A stretch of 64,000 nt of DNA from the NCBI GenBank assembly GCA_934045905.1, contig OW203765.1:25757151-25821150 (forward strand), read 5' to 3'. The position numbers were made by a program, and so were the translations under genes. Positions 48,726 to 58,873 of the stretch are shown piece after piece. Within the stretch, counting starts at the first letter, position 1; each line of letters opens with the position of its first letter. The stretch is from Leuctra nigra. Lineage: Eukaryota; Arthropoda; Insecta; Plecoptera; Leuctridae. The notes under the pieces are model-generated. The model saw only the letters and a program-made list of their open reading frames with translations, had not been told where the DNA came from and did no database searches.

Positions 48726-48900
48726 CAGTTCGTTTTTCCTATGTTTGAACTCTCACCAGATGGAGCCACAGTCAGTTGTTCTGCTAGGCCGAGAAAGACT
48801 TCATTGCGCGCTCACCTTGCAATGTTGTCTTTCTCGGCCTAACAGAACAACTGACTGTGTCTCGGTCTGTAGAGAGTTCAAACATAGAAAAAACGAACTG
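48726..48900. mobile_element. 175-bp palindromic element with TA flanks
   Basis: The ends CAGTTCG and CGAACTG lie between TA dinucleotides (48724-48725 and 48901-48902). The whole element is a near palindrome centred on the GTCTTTCTCGGCC words. The other unit carries a hAT-like element at the same host position. Confidence 0.75.
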
Positions 48901-48947
48901 TACACCTCCATGATGTTAGTACTAGTAATGAAATAGCAGTTTTCAGA

Positions 48948-49031
48948 ACCCATAAAAAACGCTCCATGTAAAAATGGTAGCCAAGTCTCCTTCAACTAAT
49001 AAAAAATTAGATTCTAAAATTTCAGCACTGG
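48948..49031 (+). repeat. Solo foldback arm fragment
   Basis: CCCATAAAAAACGCTCCATG and what follows match the arm of the 773-2137 family. A second copy in the duplicated unit is at 60073-60160 and another solo arm is at 53513-53662. Confidence 0.6.
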
Positions 49032-49491
49032 AATAGATTTTGAGTTAATTTTTAAAGTAAGCAATAAGAAGGTAATCAGTGTCTATGGCCATGATATAAA
49101 CGAATATTTGACATAATAAAATAATGTTAAGATTATTTTCTGAGTCACATAAAACCTGTGGATAAGAAGCGAGTATGAGTTAAGTTATAGCTCTGTTTAG
49201 GTGACAGTATATTACTTAATCAGTGTTTCATGTCAAATGTCACGTAGGCACAAAGTATTACGTTTTGGTTGTACATAATGCCGGTTACTAAGATTAAGTT
49301 TTGGCTGATTTTGTTATTACATTGAACTGATTCAACATTGAAGTATCTGCCAATTTATAATCCGAAAGTCAGATAATCCGCCTAAACCTAATCTTTGGTA
49401 AATACAGGCCATCATTATCACTATCACTTTAGGATAACGCCTTCATAATCGAATGACTGATCGCCAACTAGTACCGGCACCCTATATGAAA
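49032..49491 (+). repeat. Duplicated block, matches 60420-60811
   Basis: It is the same sequence as 60420-60811, with small differences, ending at GGCACCCTATATGAAACA. This is the right part of the duplicated gene unit. Confidence 0.75.
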
Positions 49492-49534
49492 CAATACAAA
49501 TTTACTGTTTTATTATCTTAATCAGTCCAGTACA

Positions 49535-51840
49535 GTGTGGAACTACAAAAAGGCAGATATTCCAGGAATCACAGAGTACCTCTTCTCCGCTTTCCAAGAT
49601 TGGAGTTCGCAAAATGGTGATATTCACACCTACTGGTCGAGTCTCAAGACCTTACTAATGGACGCACGAACGAAGTTTGTTCCACAACGCACCGTCAGGA
49701 GGAGGAATGATCCGCACTACTACAACCAAGAGGTCAGAAGACTAAAGAAAAAATGTCGCGCAGCCTACTCTACGAGAAAAGATCCCAACTCCAAGTTTAA
49801 GAATCTGTCCCGTCAATTGAAGATATCCAAAGAAAATGCTCTGGATAAACACATGGTTGGACTTTTAGACGCCGACAAATCCGATAACTGGAGAAAATTT
49901 TACAGACACATAAACTCTCAGAAAGGGAATTTTAACTCGGTACTCGCTTTGAAAAAGGAAGATGGATCTCTAGCTGCATCTGATGTTGAAAAAGCCATCG
50001 AACTCAACTCGAAGTACGAGAAAGTCTTCAATTCCGACCCACGCTGGTCCATAGGTAGTGGTGCAATTCCTAACTCTTCATGTTCTCCTAACTCTGATCC
50101 CAGCTTCACGTTCACTAATGCAAAAATCAAATCTATAATTGATAAACTGAAATTCAACACTGCTCAAGGCCCTGATTGCATCCCCTCACAGTTACTGAAA
50201 CTTGCCCGAGTTGCAATCTGCCCCTTTCTTAATATGTTATTCTCCATGTCAATAAACAACTGTCAGCTACCTGATGATTGGAAAACCGCCATTATCCACC
50301 CAATCTTCAAGAAGGGAGCGCGAAGTGACGCATCAAACTACCGGCCGATAAGCAACACGTCCATCATTTGCAAGATTTTTGAAAGAGTAATAACAGACTA
50401 CATCCACGACACCTGGAGAAGGAACAACTGGCTTAGTAACGTACAGCACGGCTTCCGCAAAGGATTTTCATGCGAATCGCAACTCATTGGATTCTCCCAA
50501 CAACTGACTAGCTGCCTCGACAATAGAGATCAAATAGATGGAATTTTCCTTGATTTTCTAAGGCGTTTGATGTTGTCCCCCACAAGCGTCTGATCGAAAA
50601 ATTCTCTAACATGGATCTTGATAATCGAGTTGTTAAGTGGATTGCTGAATTCCTAAACAACAGGTCCCAGGTAGTACGAGTTGGAGGAGCCATGTCCCCA
50701 CCAGTCGAAGTGAAATCAGGTGTACCCCAAGGCACAGTCCTGGGCCCGGCTCTCTTCATTGGTTTTATCAACTATATTGTCGATAAAACCACAAGCCACG
50801 TACGTCTTTTTGCAGACGACTGTATAGTCTACTCAGTAGTCAAAAATAAAGCAGATGAGCAGATACTTCAACATGACCTTAATGAAATTTTCAATTGGAC
50901 TGATGAGAATGGGATGAAACTCAATGAGGGGAAAACATGCTTCATCAGTTTCTCAAAGAGTAGAAACCCCATTGACTCTCAGTACACGCTGAACGGACAC
51001 ATCCTTCCTAAATCCGAATCATGCAAGTACTTGGGCATCAACTTCCAGCGCGATTTATCTTGGAAAGGACACATCCACAGTGTATTGTCAAATGCAAGGA
51101 GGAAGATGCACTTTGTGATGAGAAATCTGAAGGGTAGCCTGCCACAGACAAGAGACCACGCATTCAAGTGCCTCATTAGACCCCTTGTGGAATACTGCAG
51201 TGCAGTGTGGGATCCTCACAGGAAGAACCTGATAACATCACTCGAGAGCATCCAGAATAAGGCGGTTCGATATGTGCTCATAACCACCGTCGTTGGTGTA
51301 AGTCTACCAACAGGCCGGCCTTCAGCGTGAGCAAAGCAAAAGAAATTCGCAAATGGGAACCACTACGCCTGCGCCGAGCTCGAGCAAGTCTCCGATGCCT
51401 GTTTAAGGCCATGTCAGGACATCCAGCTTGGTCAGATGTTGCCGAACTCACAGCGCCAGCAACGTTCCGGGGAAGAAAGGGCCATTCCAAGAAAATCTTC
51501 ATCTCCAGAAACAAGACGGACTTGGGACGTCACTCATTCCTGGGACGGACATCGAGGCTATGGAATGAACTGCCACTTGAGATATCTGAAGCTAATGACA
51601 TTAACGCATTCAATCAAATAATTCTCGATCATCCATTAGAACTGGTAGCTCAAATCCTTCATTAGAAATGTTCATTAATAGATTAGAATCTGATCATAGC
51701 ACTGAACTGAAACTTGATGCTACAACAGCTGACTAGCAGCCACTGGAAAAATTTACATGTGTATTTTAATATCTTATTAATAATGTACATTGTATTCCTA
51801 AGCTGTTAATAAAATTATATTATATTCTAATTTTAAAAAA
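49535..51840 (+). pseudogene. 5'-truncated CR1/L2-type LINE, reverse transcriptase with two frameshifts
   Basis: The readable protein lies in three consecutive frames: 49535-50593, then from about 50560 to 51330, then about 51300 to 51665. The first break is one missing T in the run at 50554-50558; the second is near 51280-51330. RT motifs in order are NYRPIS (near 50340), the fourth motif SGVPQGTVLGP (near 50720-50750) and FADD (50809-50820), followed by the C-terminal region ending with LWNELP. No endonuclease domain precedes RT, so the copy is truncated at its 5' end. The 3' tail ends in a short A run (to about 51840). Assignment to the CR1/L2/Jockey side of LINEs is by motif style only. 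Confidence 0.85.
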
Positions 51841-51850
51841 AATGATATAA

Positions 51851-52210
51851 CTAGGAAAACGCTCTGTGTAACGCGTTGATGAGCGAGCACCGACACGCGC
51901 AATGTCGCCAATCGAGCACGATCCATTCAATCAAAGATAACTAACTATACATCATTAGGTAGTACTGATTTTCATCGAAACTTTCCATAAACATTCTGGA
52001 CAAATTAAATAACAGATCAGTGTAACATGAATTTGATACTTCTCCATCAATCTCTGCGAACAGATATTCAGCAATAAGTCTTTAAATTCTTGACCGATTG
52101 GGCAAGAAATGTGTAAATATGAGATGTCACATGTGCTATTATCTAGTAGAAACGTTCATTCTAACAATAACTGTGAAACACGATCCACATATTCAAAAAA
52201 AAATGTAAGT
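51851..52210 (-). mobile_element. Helitron-like non-autonomous element, partial
   Basis: On the minus strand it ends with the family 3' end GCGTTTTCCTAG followed by T. Its 3' hairpin region matches the copies at 53966 and 58874, but the interior is diverged and its 5' end is not clear. Confidence 0.5.
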
Positions 52211-52539
52211 AAACATATGGGCTGTTCAAAAAATACGCGGACTGATTTTTTGCAAATGTGGTCTGCAACCAGTAGGAGCTGAAAGTTGCGATAGGTGCCA
52301 AATGTGGTAGTGAACCTTACTGCACATGCGTGATTTTTTTCATCCTCGCCTGATAGTTGGGCGCCATCAGGCAGCCAGTGAACGATGTTGCCTAGCAGCC
52401 GCTCGTAAGATTCAGCAGACTTTCGGCAATGATGCTTTGGAGGTTACACAATTAAAATAATGGTTTAACCTAGTTTAACCGGTTTAAAAATGACCGAACT
52501 TCAGTTGACACTGAGACAGGCATTTATTGGATGATGCAT

Positions 52540-52830
52540 CTGAATCATCATTATTATCTGAAAGCCGTACAATTCCACGATTTTCACGGTCCTCAAGCTC
52601 GCAAACGGCATAACGTATTATTGCCAAACTTGGAATATATGGTAGCGTGGGCCATAGCTCTAAATTAAAATATTTCGCTACAATGTGAATTTTCCATTTT
52701 TAAGATCCATTAGGCCGTAAATGCCACTTTGATGCCTACAGTAAAAGTGGTGGGTTGCTCCGGTATGTTGTGTGAGAGTGTGCGTGGCGTGCCGTACGAC
52801 TTGGCTGGCGTGGAGCGACCGCTCCACTAG
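52540..52830 (-). mobile_element. Terminal-palindrome element, copy 3 (truncated)
   Basis: It is reversed relative to copies 1 and 2. It ends at 52830 with GCGACCGCTCCACTAG and contains the block CGGCATAACGTATTATTGCC. The foldback end is missing. Confidence 0.65.
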
Positions 52831-53002
52831 ATTGCACAATAAAGAATAAATTATTATAGCTGAGTTTTGTATCAATTCAAAATTCCAACACCATTCAAGT
52901 CAGTAATGATTTTTAATTTTAAATTGTTGTCAAATATTTGTTTATCTAGTAGGGTTGGCATTATAATTCCTTTGAATAAACAGTTATTTTACATGTCAAA
53001 TA

Positions 53003-53325
53003 AACCAATGTCGCAAAACCAGGAGAAGGGCACAAATCAACATAATTCTGATAATTTGTTAGATAATTTTTACTATAATGTCGCAAAAACACGACTAGGT
53101 AAAAAATAATAATCTTCTGATTATTTGTTTGATAATTATTTTAAACTAACCAATCAGGTCACTCCGCGAGAAGGGCACGAATTAACATAATTCTGATAAT
53201 TTTGTTGATAATGTTTTTGACTATCCAATGACGCAAACCCCGAGAAGGTCACGAATAATAATCATTATGATAATGTGTTCTAAAAATGTTTTCTACTGAC
53301 CAATGGGGTGACTCCGCGTATCATC
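53003..53325 (+). repeat. Imperfect tandem repeat, three to four ~75-145-bp units
   Basis: Units begin with AACCAAT and contain GAGAAGGGCACGAAT (or a variant) and ATTCTGATAAT. They are diverged and non-coding. Confidence 0.65.
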
Positions 53326-53512
53326 GGTAAATTTTATAATAATATTAAGTGTGGATTGGATTTTGTGGATAATATATTGTAACATAATTGTAAACTGAAA
53401 TTAAGTATTGCTCTTACATTTCCACGCGGAAATTTCTTATGGCTCGAAATGTACCCGCAAGTTTTATTCAAAATAATCAAGTAGGTATTGGCTATACTGT
53501 ATTTCAGGAAAA

Positions 53513-53662
53513 AAAACACTCCGTGTAAAAAGGGCAACCAAGTCCCTTCAACTAAGAAAAAAGAATTAAATCTTAAATTCAGCACTATAAATAATATAGT
53601 GATATCAAAAAATGGGCCAAGTCAAACTTATTTAAAAAATTAAAAAATAGCTTGACGCATCG
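53513..53662 (+). repeat. Solo foldback arm
   Basis: It matches one arm (CACTCCGTGTAAAAA ... CTTGACGCATCG) of the family at 1745-2137 without its partner arm. Confidence 0.7.
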
Positions 53663-53965
53663 TACATTTGTTTATTAGGTATAGATAGGTATATTATAGA
53701 GGAGGGCTTAGTTTAAAAAGTGTCGAAGTCCCCTTTTGTAGTTCTGAGTTGAAAAAAAGATTGAAAAGTTTTCGTTATATCTACATGTTGTGTATTGTCT
53801 TAAGTGATAAAAAAGCAAAATATATTTAAGATGAAACGGAGTATACTTACTAAATTGTTATCAAAGAATTAAGAAATGGACTTAGAGCCTTTTTAATTAG
53901 GGACACTAAATCCAGCTAAATCGAAGCCTTTTTACTTGGGATAGACCATGATAGACTAATAAACA

Positions 53966-54570
53966 CTAGGAAAACGCTCAGAGTACCGCGTTGATGAGCG
54001 AGCACGGGTACGTGCAATGTCTCGATCCGGAAATGCGCACACAACGCACAGAAAACATATACATCCGTGTTGAATTGAAATGATCCACTCATCAACATAA
54101 ATGTATCTGCTTTTCATTGAAACTTGAAAATAGCATCACTCTGGGTAGTACATGAAGCAAATCAGATTCAGTTGAGTGGTTTTTCGATACTTGTTTTCTG
54201 ACTGCTATTAAAAATGTCAATAAGTTCACCTTATTAACTGATTAGGATGAAAAATTTTTAAAATAAGAGACAGTTTGTCTTAATGACCATGCAAAATATG
54301 AGTTTAATCAGATTTATGGAAGACCATTTTAATTTTTCAATCTATCAGGAGACATTTATTTAAATTTGAACAAATGAACGGATTTAAAAAACATTAGAGT
54401 CTGAAACGCCCGGAAATTGTCCGTAGTAGTACACGTGTGCACAATTTCAGCTCCATCGAAGTAAAAACTGTGACCAGCTGTAAAGCCTCAGTAACAGAAA
54501 AAAAGAAACAAATAAACCAAATAAACCGTACCAAAAGAGACAAATGGTGTTGCTCGATTTAATCGCTCAA
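53966..54570 (-). mobile_element. Helitron-like non-autonomous element (605 bp)
   Basis: On the minus strand it begins TTGAGCGATTAAATCGAGC after an A and ends GCGTTTTCCTAG before a T. The 3' end has a hairpin close to CTAG. No Rep/helicase gene is present. Confidence 0.7.
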
Positions 54571-55271
54571 TTAGCAGCGCAGTTTTATTTTAAGATGCCA
54601 CATAATAATGGAAATATGTGTTTAAATGTAAGCCCAAAAAGTTAGTATATCAAAGGTTGATTTTATAGTACATTTGACGAATTTTTACATTTGATCATTA
54701 ATGTATGTATACACTTGGCACAACTAAAAACGGTATTGGAGAAAACAAATTGGCTGCTGGTGAGGTCCCTTGACACTCAATCCTTGTTATTATCAATGAA
54801 ACCAGAGCTCATCTACAAGAGTTAGATGACTCATGGGATGATGCCATCAAATCTTTTTGAGCCAATCCGTTTTTTTCGAATACTTACATAGCGTTTTTAG
54901 TTTGGCCAAGTGTTCATATTATTTGACTAGACGTGTCTACATCACGGAAAATGGTCTAAAGATACATAAAATAAATAATTTAATCTAAAATAATCTCAAC
55001 CTTCTTTTGTCTAAATTCAGGACTGCCCACTTTTAGCGTGCCTTATGTTGTCAACTTTAACTTCAAGTGGGGGGGCTGCCAACTTCACGGACATTGTTGT
55101 CAGTTCCTCACAGCCCAGTTCAAGATTATACGTTATAAGAACTGTACTGATTACATTAGACTAATTCTAAAACAACTTCGTCTTAAAAGATACCGATGCT
55201 ACCATCCAGTACAATAATTATGTTCCTTGTTCTCAAATATCTCATATTTCCTAGACTCTGAAAGCATCAGC
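54571..55271. other. Duplicated unit flank, no gene
   Basis: 54690-55040 matches 62730-63060, and 55150-55271 matches 63640-63750. The left part of the gene A unit is thus repeated at the right edge of the window. No exon was seen. Confidence 0.55.
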
Positions 55272-55598
55272 CAGGTTTAGGCGATTAGGAAGGGAGGGGG
55301 GGGGGGGGAATGAGGGGGGATCCCCCCCCCCACTCGAGCAGGTAACCCCCCATTCACTATACAAAATTAAGTTTAGTGTCCAAAAATCACTTAAAAATTG
55401 TTTAATCTAAAAAAAACTGCCGTGCGGGGCAACAATTGGAGGGTTTCTTGCTTCAGTTTGGGCATTTTATAGCCCCAGAATCACTTTTAAATGGTTTATA
55501 TTCTCAAAAACGCCCTGCGGGACTAAAACTGGCAATCCCCCCCCCTCCCCCCCCCCCCCCCCATGACAAAAGTAGTTCCTACGCGCCTGGCCAGGTTT
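55272..55598. mobile_element. Probable hAT-like insertion with G/C runs (311 bp)
   Basis: CCAGGTTT stands at 55272-55279 and 55591-55598, while the related sequence at about 63752 has a single CCAGGTTT without the insert. The ends (AGGCGATTAGGAA against AGGCGCGTAGGAA) are imperfect inverted repeats. There is no transposase. Confidence 0.65.
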
Positions 55599-56138
55599 CT
55601 CACTATTCGCCATTGTGTCCCTCCTATACATGTAACGATGGCCTACCAAATATAAATACAACTGCTAATCTTTCATAACTCGGACACAGCGGTTATTCAA
55701 CATTCGTATAACTTCACATATTTACTAATTCGAATTATCTAATATATGATGGCTAATAAAAATTTAATTCAAAATTAGTAAAGGAACTTTGAAAAGTTTT
55801 GCGTTAACCTTTGTCAAATGCCTGCAGTTTTCATGTTATCGCTTTAACCTTGGATGTAATTCTTTATAAATTTTGGGTCATTTCTTCTTTTCATCCTAGC
55901 TACTGTTTTTAAATTAGATGAATTCGTTGCTAGGCAGAAGAAACCGTGTAACCAACAGTTTTTAGAAATTTTGTAGAAAATGATAATGAAAGGTGGCAAA
56001 CGGGTTTTGGTCATTTTCCACGACGATGAAATTGCTGGCGTTGGAGAAGGTCAAAGAACAAATTCATTGCAAATCAAATCACGCATTTTTAATAAGTCAT
56101 CTTGTTACATTTCTTCACCATCTCGTCAGAGGTAACTT

Positions 56139-56158
56139 CAGTGCATACACAGTGCATA
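56139..56158 (-). promoter_or_regulatory. Conserved motif in the 3' untranslated region of gene A
   Basis: TATGCACTGTGTATGCACTG on the minus strand. Near-identical TATGCACTGTGTATGCATTG occurs after gene C (about 40203-40222), and a weaker form occurs after gene D where the hAT-like element has landed. Confidence 0.45.
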
Positions 56159-56211
56159 CAAATCGTAAAGTGCAATAGTGCATTTAATGTCAAGATGTTT
56201 TGTTATGTTCT

Positions 56212-58546
56212 TCAACCAGATCCATTGACACCAGAACATGCACCAGCGGTGAACGTCCACGACACTGAAAAATAGAGGAATAGTTTAATTGATTGTTGGT
56301 ATTTGTTGGTAATTGGTAATTGGTAATTGATAATTGGTAATTCGTTAGTAATTGATTGAAAATTAGGATTAGATATAAAAAGCATTATTTTCGAATATTG
56401 ATTCACTTCATACACAAAATGTAAGATTATATTATTATATAAATAATGTCCGGCCGAACATGGGGGTCAAACCAGGGATCGCTCAATCGCCGGACGAGAA
56501 CTCGACCAACTGAGCTACCCGGTCCGACTTACGAACAACGCGCGATAGGGTTAGAGATCTCCTAGGAGAATGGTATGAAGGTAGAGAATGCTCACTACGA
56601 ACTGTCATACTGGTGACGATACTGTCACCATGTCTCATTGCACAAGCATGCACTACCATTATTTTAACATTAGAAGAGAAACAATTTATAAAAGGCAAAT
56701 TCATTTTGTAATCAATGATGACACAAAGGGTTCAAGCAAACTACAGTGTATCCCTAAGCAATTCGTCAGATGTTGGTAGAAAGTCAAAATATTGAAAAAA
56801 GTTATAACACTTACCAAGGTTCGCTTCATTGCAAATTATTATCATCAAGCCACAGTAATCGGTATAAGTCAGATTCGGGGCAGAACTGTAGACCGTTGTC
56901 TTGTATGTTTTAAGACACATCTCATTCCAGCCTGGGGGAGTGCAACATGGGATGGTGCACTGATTCTTATAGTATGTATACAATATCTGCCCGTGAGCAG
57001 TTCCAATAGCGAGCACTGGAATCAAACAAGACGCGTAATTAGGTGACGTCCATTCTTAGTCTTTTGACATATGGAGCACAAAATTATAATAACTTCGCTG
57101 TTTGAAATATGCTTTTTTACTGAATCCCTCAGTTAGGTGAATGTTAATAAATACCAACTGCAATGTGAAAAGATTTTCCTCGAGTGGGACTCGAACCCAC
57201 GACCTTCCGATATCCAGTCAGATGCTCTACCAACTGAGCTACCGAGGCAGTTCACATTGCAGCGGCTGTGTTCCAATATAAGCTGCGTTAGCAACTTACC
57301 GATTTTGATTATAGGGTCAGAAGACCGTGAATTTCATCCACGTTTGACAACTGACTAACTTCATTCGACTTGGATTTCTCATAAGCAGATGAGTGCGCAT
57401 ATGTATGAAATATTTATTTACTGATTCCCTCAATCAGTAAAGCAGTAAAAAATCATTAAAAAAATCAGTAGCTCGGTAGCTCAGCTGGTAGAGCATCTGA
57501 CTGGATATCGGAAGGTTGTGGGTTCGAGTCAGACTCGAGGAAAATCTTTTCACATTGCAGTTGGTATTTATTAACTTCGCTGTTGTTTGCTTTAATTGAA
57601 TGAAATATTATAATATTGAAATTGAGAGCAATGCATTCATATTTTTTTTTAGCAATAATATAATACCGTAACATCAAAGAAATGATATTTCATTAAAGTT
57701 ATACATCATGTCATACTTTGACAGAGATGACGACTGTTTTCTTAGTCTTGTGACAAAAACGCCGCCATTTCAGCAAAAGAATGACAAAACCGAGGTGTTA
57801 ACAACTCGACATTTTAGTGTACCTACACCTGAATAATTTTATTTTATGAGTTATTTTTTTCGTTTTTTATTTTTATGGTTATTTATGATTTTTTCCCCTT
57901 TTTTCTTATTCTTTATTATTTTTTTAATGATTTTTTGTTTCTTCAAATATTTAAAAAAAAAATATTATTATTTTTGAAACCTCTTTTTTTTACATACTTA
58001 ATTTTTTAGTTTTTTAAATAATTAAGATGTGATTTTTTTATTTTTTATTTTATTTTTTTAAAGTGTACATTGATTCTTTTAGTTGTTCACCCCTCGGACA
58101 AAACTCATATTTTTCCTCTCCTTATCCATGATTCCACTTGATTCTAGAAACTCTTCTGAATTCAATGGACCATTCAAAAATACTGTACGACAAATGTTTA
58201 GATTTTGTTATCAATTGAAGAGAAGAAAATCATAGTCTTGTGACCTTAGTCTTGCGACTTGCAGATTCACAACGTTCAAATATTTTTCACAGTCAAGACA
58301 GTATGTATTTGATGTTGTGAAGAATGCCAGAAGTAGCTAAGAGCTATTACATCATAAAAAAATATAAAAAAAAATTAGATTATTTTAATATGAAGACTTA
58401 AATTATTTAACATTTTTAGTACCGTCATAAATACTTCTAAAGGCTCATTCAACCCAATACGATATGAAACATCTATCTCATTTTCTCCTTAAATGCCGGA
58501 ATCTTGTAAACTTACCAAGAAGACAGCAGACAACGAAGACCTTCAT
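56212..58546 (-). CDS. Kazal-like secreted cysteine-rich protein, gene A (94 aa)
   Basis: Exons on the minus strand: 58546-58516 (31 nt), 57015-56815 (201 nt), 56264-56212 (53 nt). They join in phase 1 into 94 codons ending in TGA. Donors are GTAAGT; acceptors end TTCCAG and TTTCAG. The signal peptide MKVFVVCCLLVLAIGTAHG implies secretion. Mature cysteines are at 30, 34, 35, 44, 65, 72, 87; leaving out Cys34 gives spacing 4-8-20-6-14, a Kazal-like order with a long C3-C4 loop. LTYTDYC at C4 parallels the TYxNxC of Kazal domains. The residue two after C2 is Pro if Cys35 is C2, which is atypical for an inhibitor. Compared with gene B it has substitutions in exon 2 and a different tail. Other small cysteine-rich families cannot be excluded. 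Intron 1 holds the composite SINE 57101-57571. Confidence 0.9.
56453..56523 (-). repeat. tRNA-like sequence in intron 2 of gene A
   Basis: This is the counterpart of 44757-44826, sharing the D-arm-like GGGTAGCTCAGTTGGT; the T-arm-like part is more mutated. A SINE or tRNA relic duplicated with the gene. Confidence 0.6.
57090..57582. mobile_element. Composite SINE-like insertion with two opposed tRNA-like heads, intron 1 of gene A
   Basis: The 11-bp direct repeat TAACTTCGCTG (57090-57100 and 57572-57582) flanks a 471-bp insertion that is absent from the same place in gene B (near 45390). Inside, tRNA-like sequences lie in opposite orientation: 57178-57250 on the minus strand and 57471-57543 on the plus strand. 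Arms 57143-57246 and 57472-57575 are complementary over 104 bp. The D-arm GGTAGCTCAG and T-arm GGGTTCGAGTC are clear. The anticodon loop would read GGA (Ser), but there is no long variable arm, so they are not functional tRNA-Ser genes. Confidence 0.75.
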
Positions 58547-58618
58547 TTTGACTTGTAGATTTCAAGTTGATTTCTTGAAGGGTGTGTTGGTTTTGAAATT
58601 CTATATTCGTCGACGGCA

Positions 58619-58638
58619 ATTTATACCAAAATGTTATC
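58619..58638 (-). promoter_or_regulatory. Promoter of gene A: TATAAAT with upstream GATAA
   Basis: TATAAAT (58625-58619) lies 73-79 nt above the start codon; GATAA (58638-58634) stands about 9 nt further upstream. Transcription would start about 45 nt before the ATG. Confidence 0.6.
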
Positions 58639-58873
58639 ACTCAATGTGATTATTGTGAATATGAAAAGCAGTTGCCATACTAATTACTGCTGCTCAAAAA
58701 TTATCACTTCCGCGATTATAAAAGTAGTAAAAAAAAATAATCTAAACCTACCTTGGGGCTGTAAATCATCGTTATAGTGTTTGCTGGCATAAAGATAAAC
58801 AAAATAATTAGGTACCAGTGCTGAGCTTTTGTTTTCGAGAATCCTGCACATTACCTCGTCATAGATTATTTTA

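Noticed and set aside
52218..52450. Mariner-like terminal sequence (GGCTGTTCAAAAAATACGCG)
   Set aside because: It resembles a mariner end, but no matching opposite end or transposase fragment was found, so it is not called.
57178..57250. Functional tRNA gene (and 57471-57543)
   Set aside because: The anticodon would be GGA (Ser) but the long variable arm is missing, the first acceptor pair mismatches, and both copies lie in a repeated inverted unit.
57155..57677. Peptides reading like WDSNPRPSDIQSDALP from frames across 57137-57358 and 57465-57677
   Set aside because: They are translations of tRNA-like sequence in the SINE heads (T-arm and D-arm antisense), a well-known source of false proteins.
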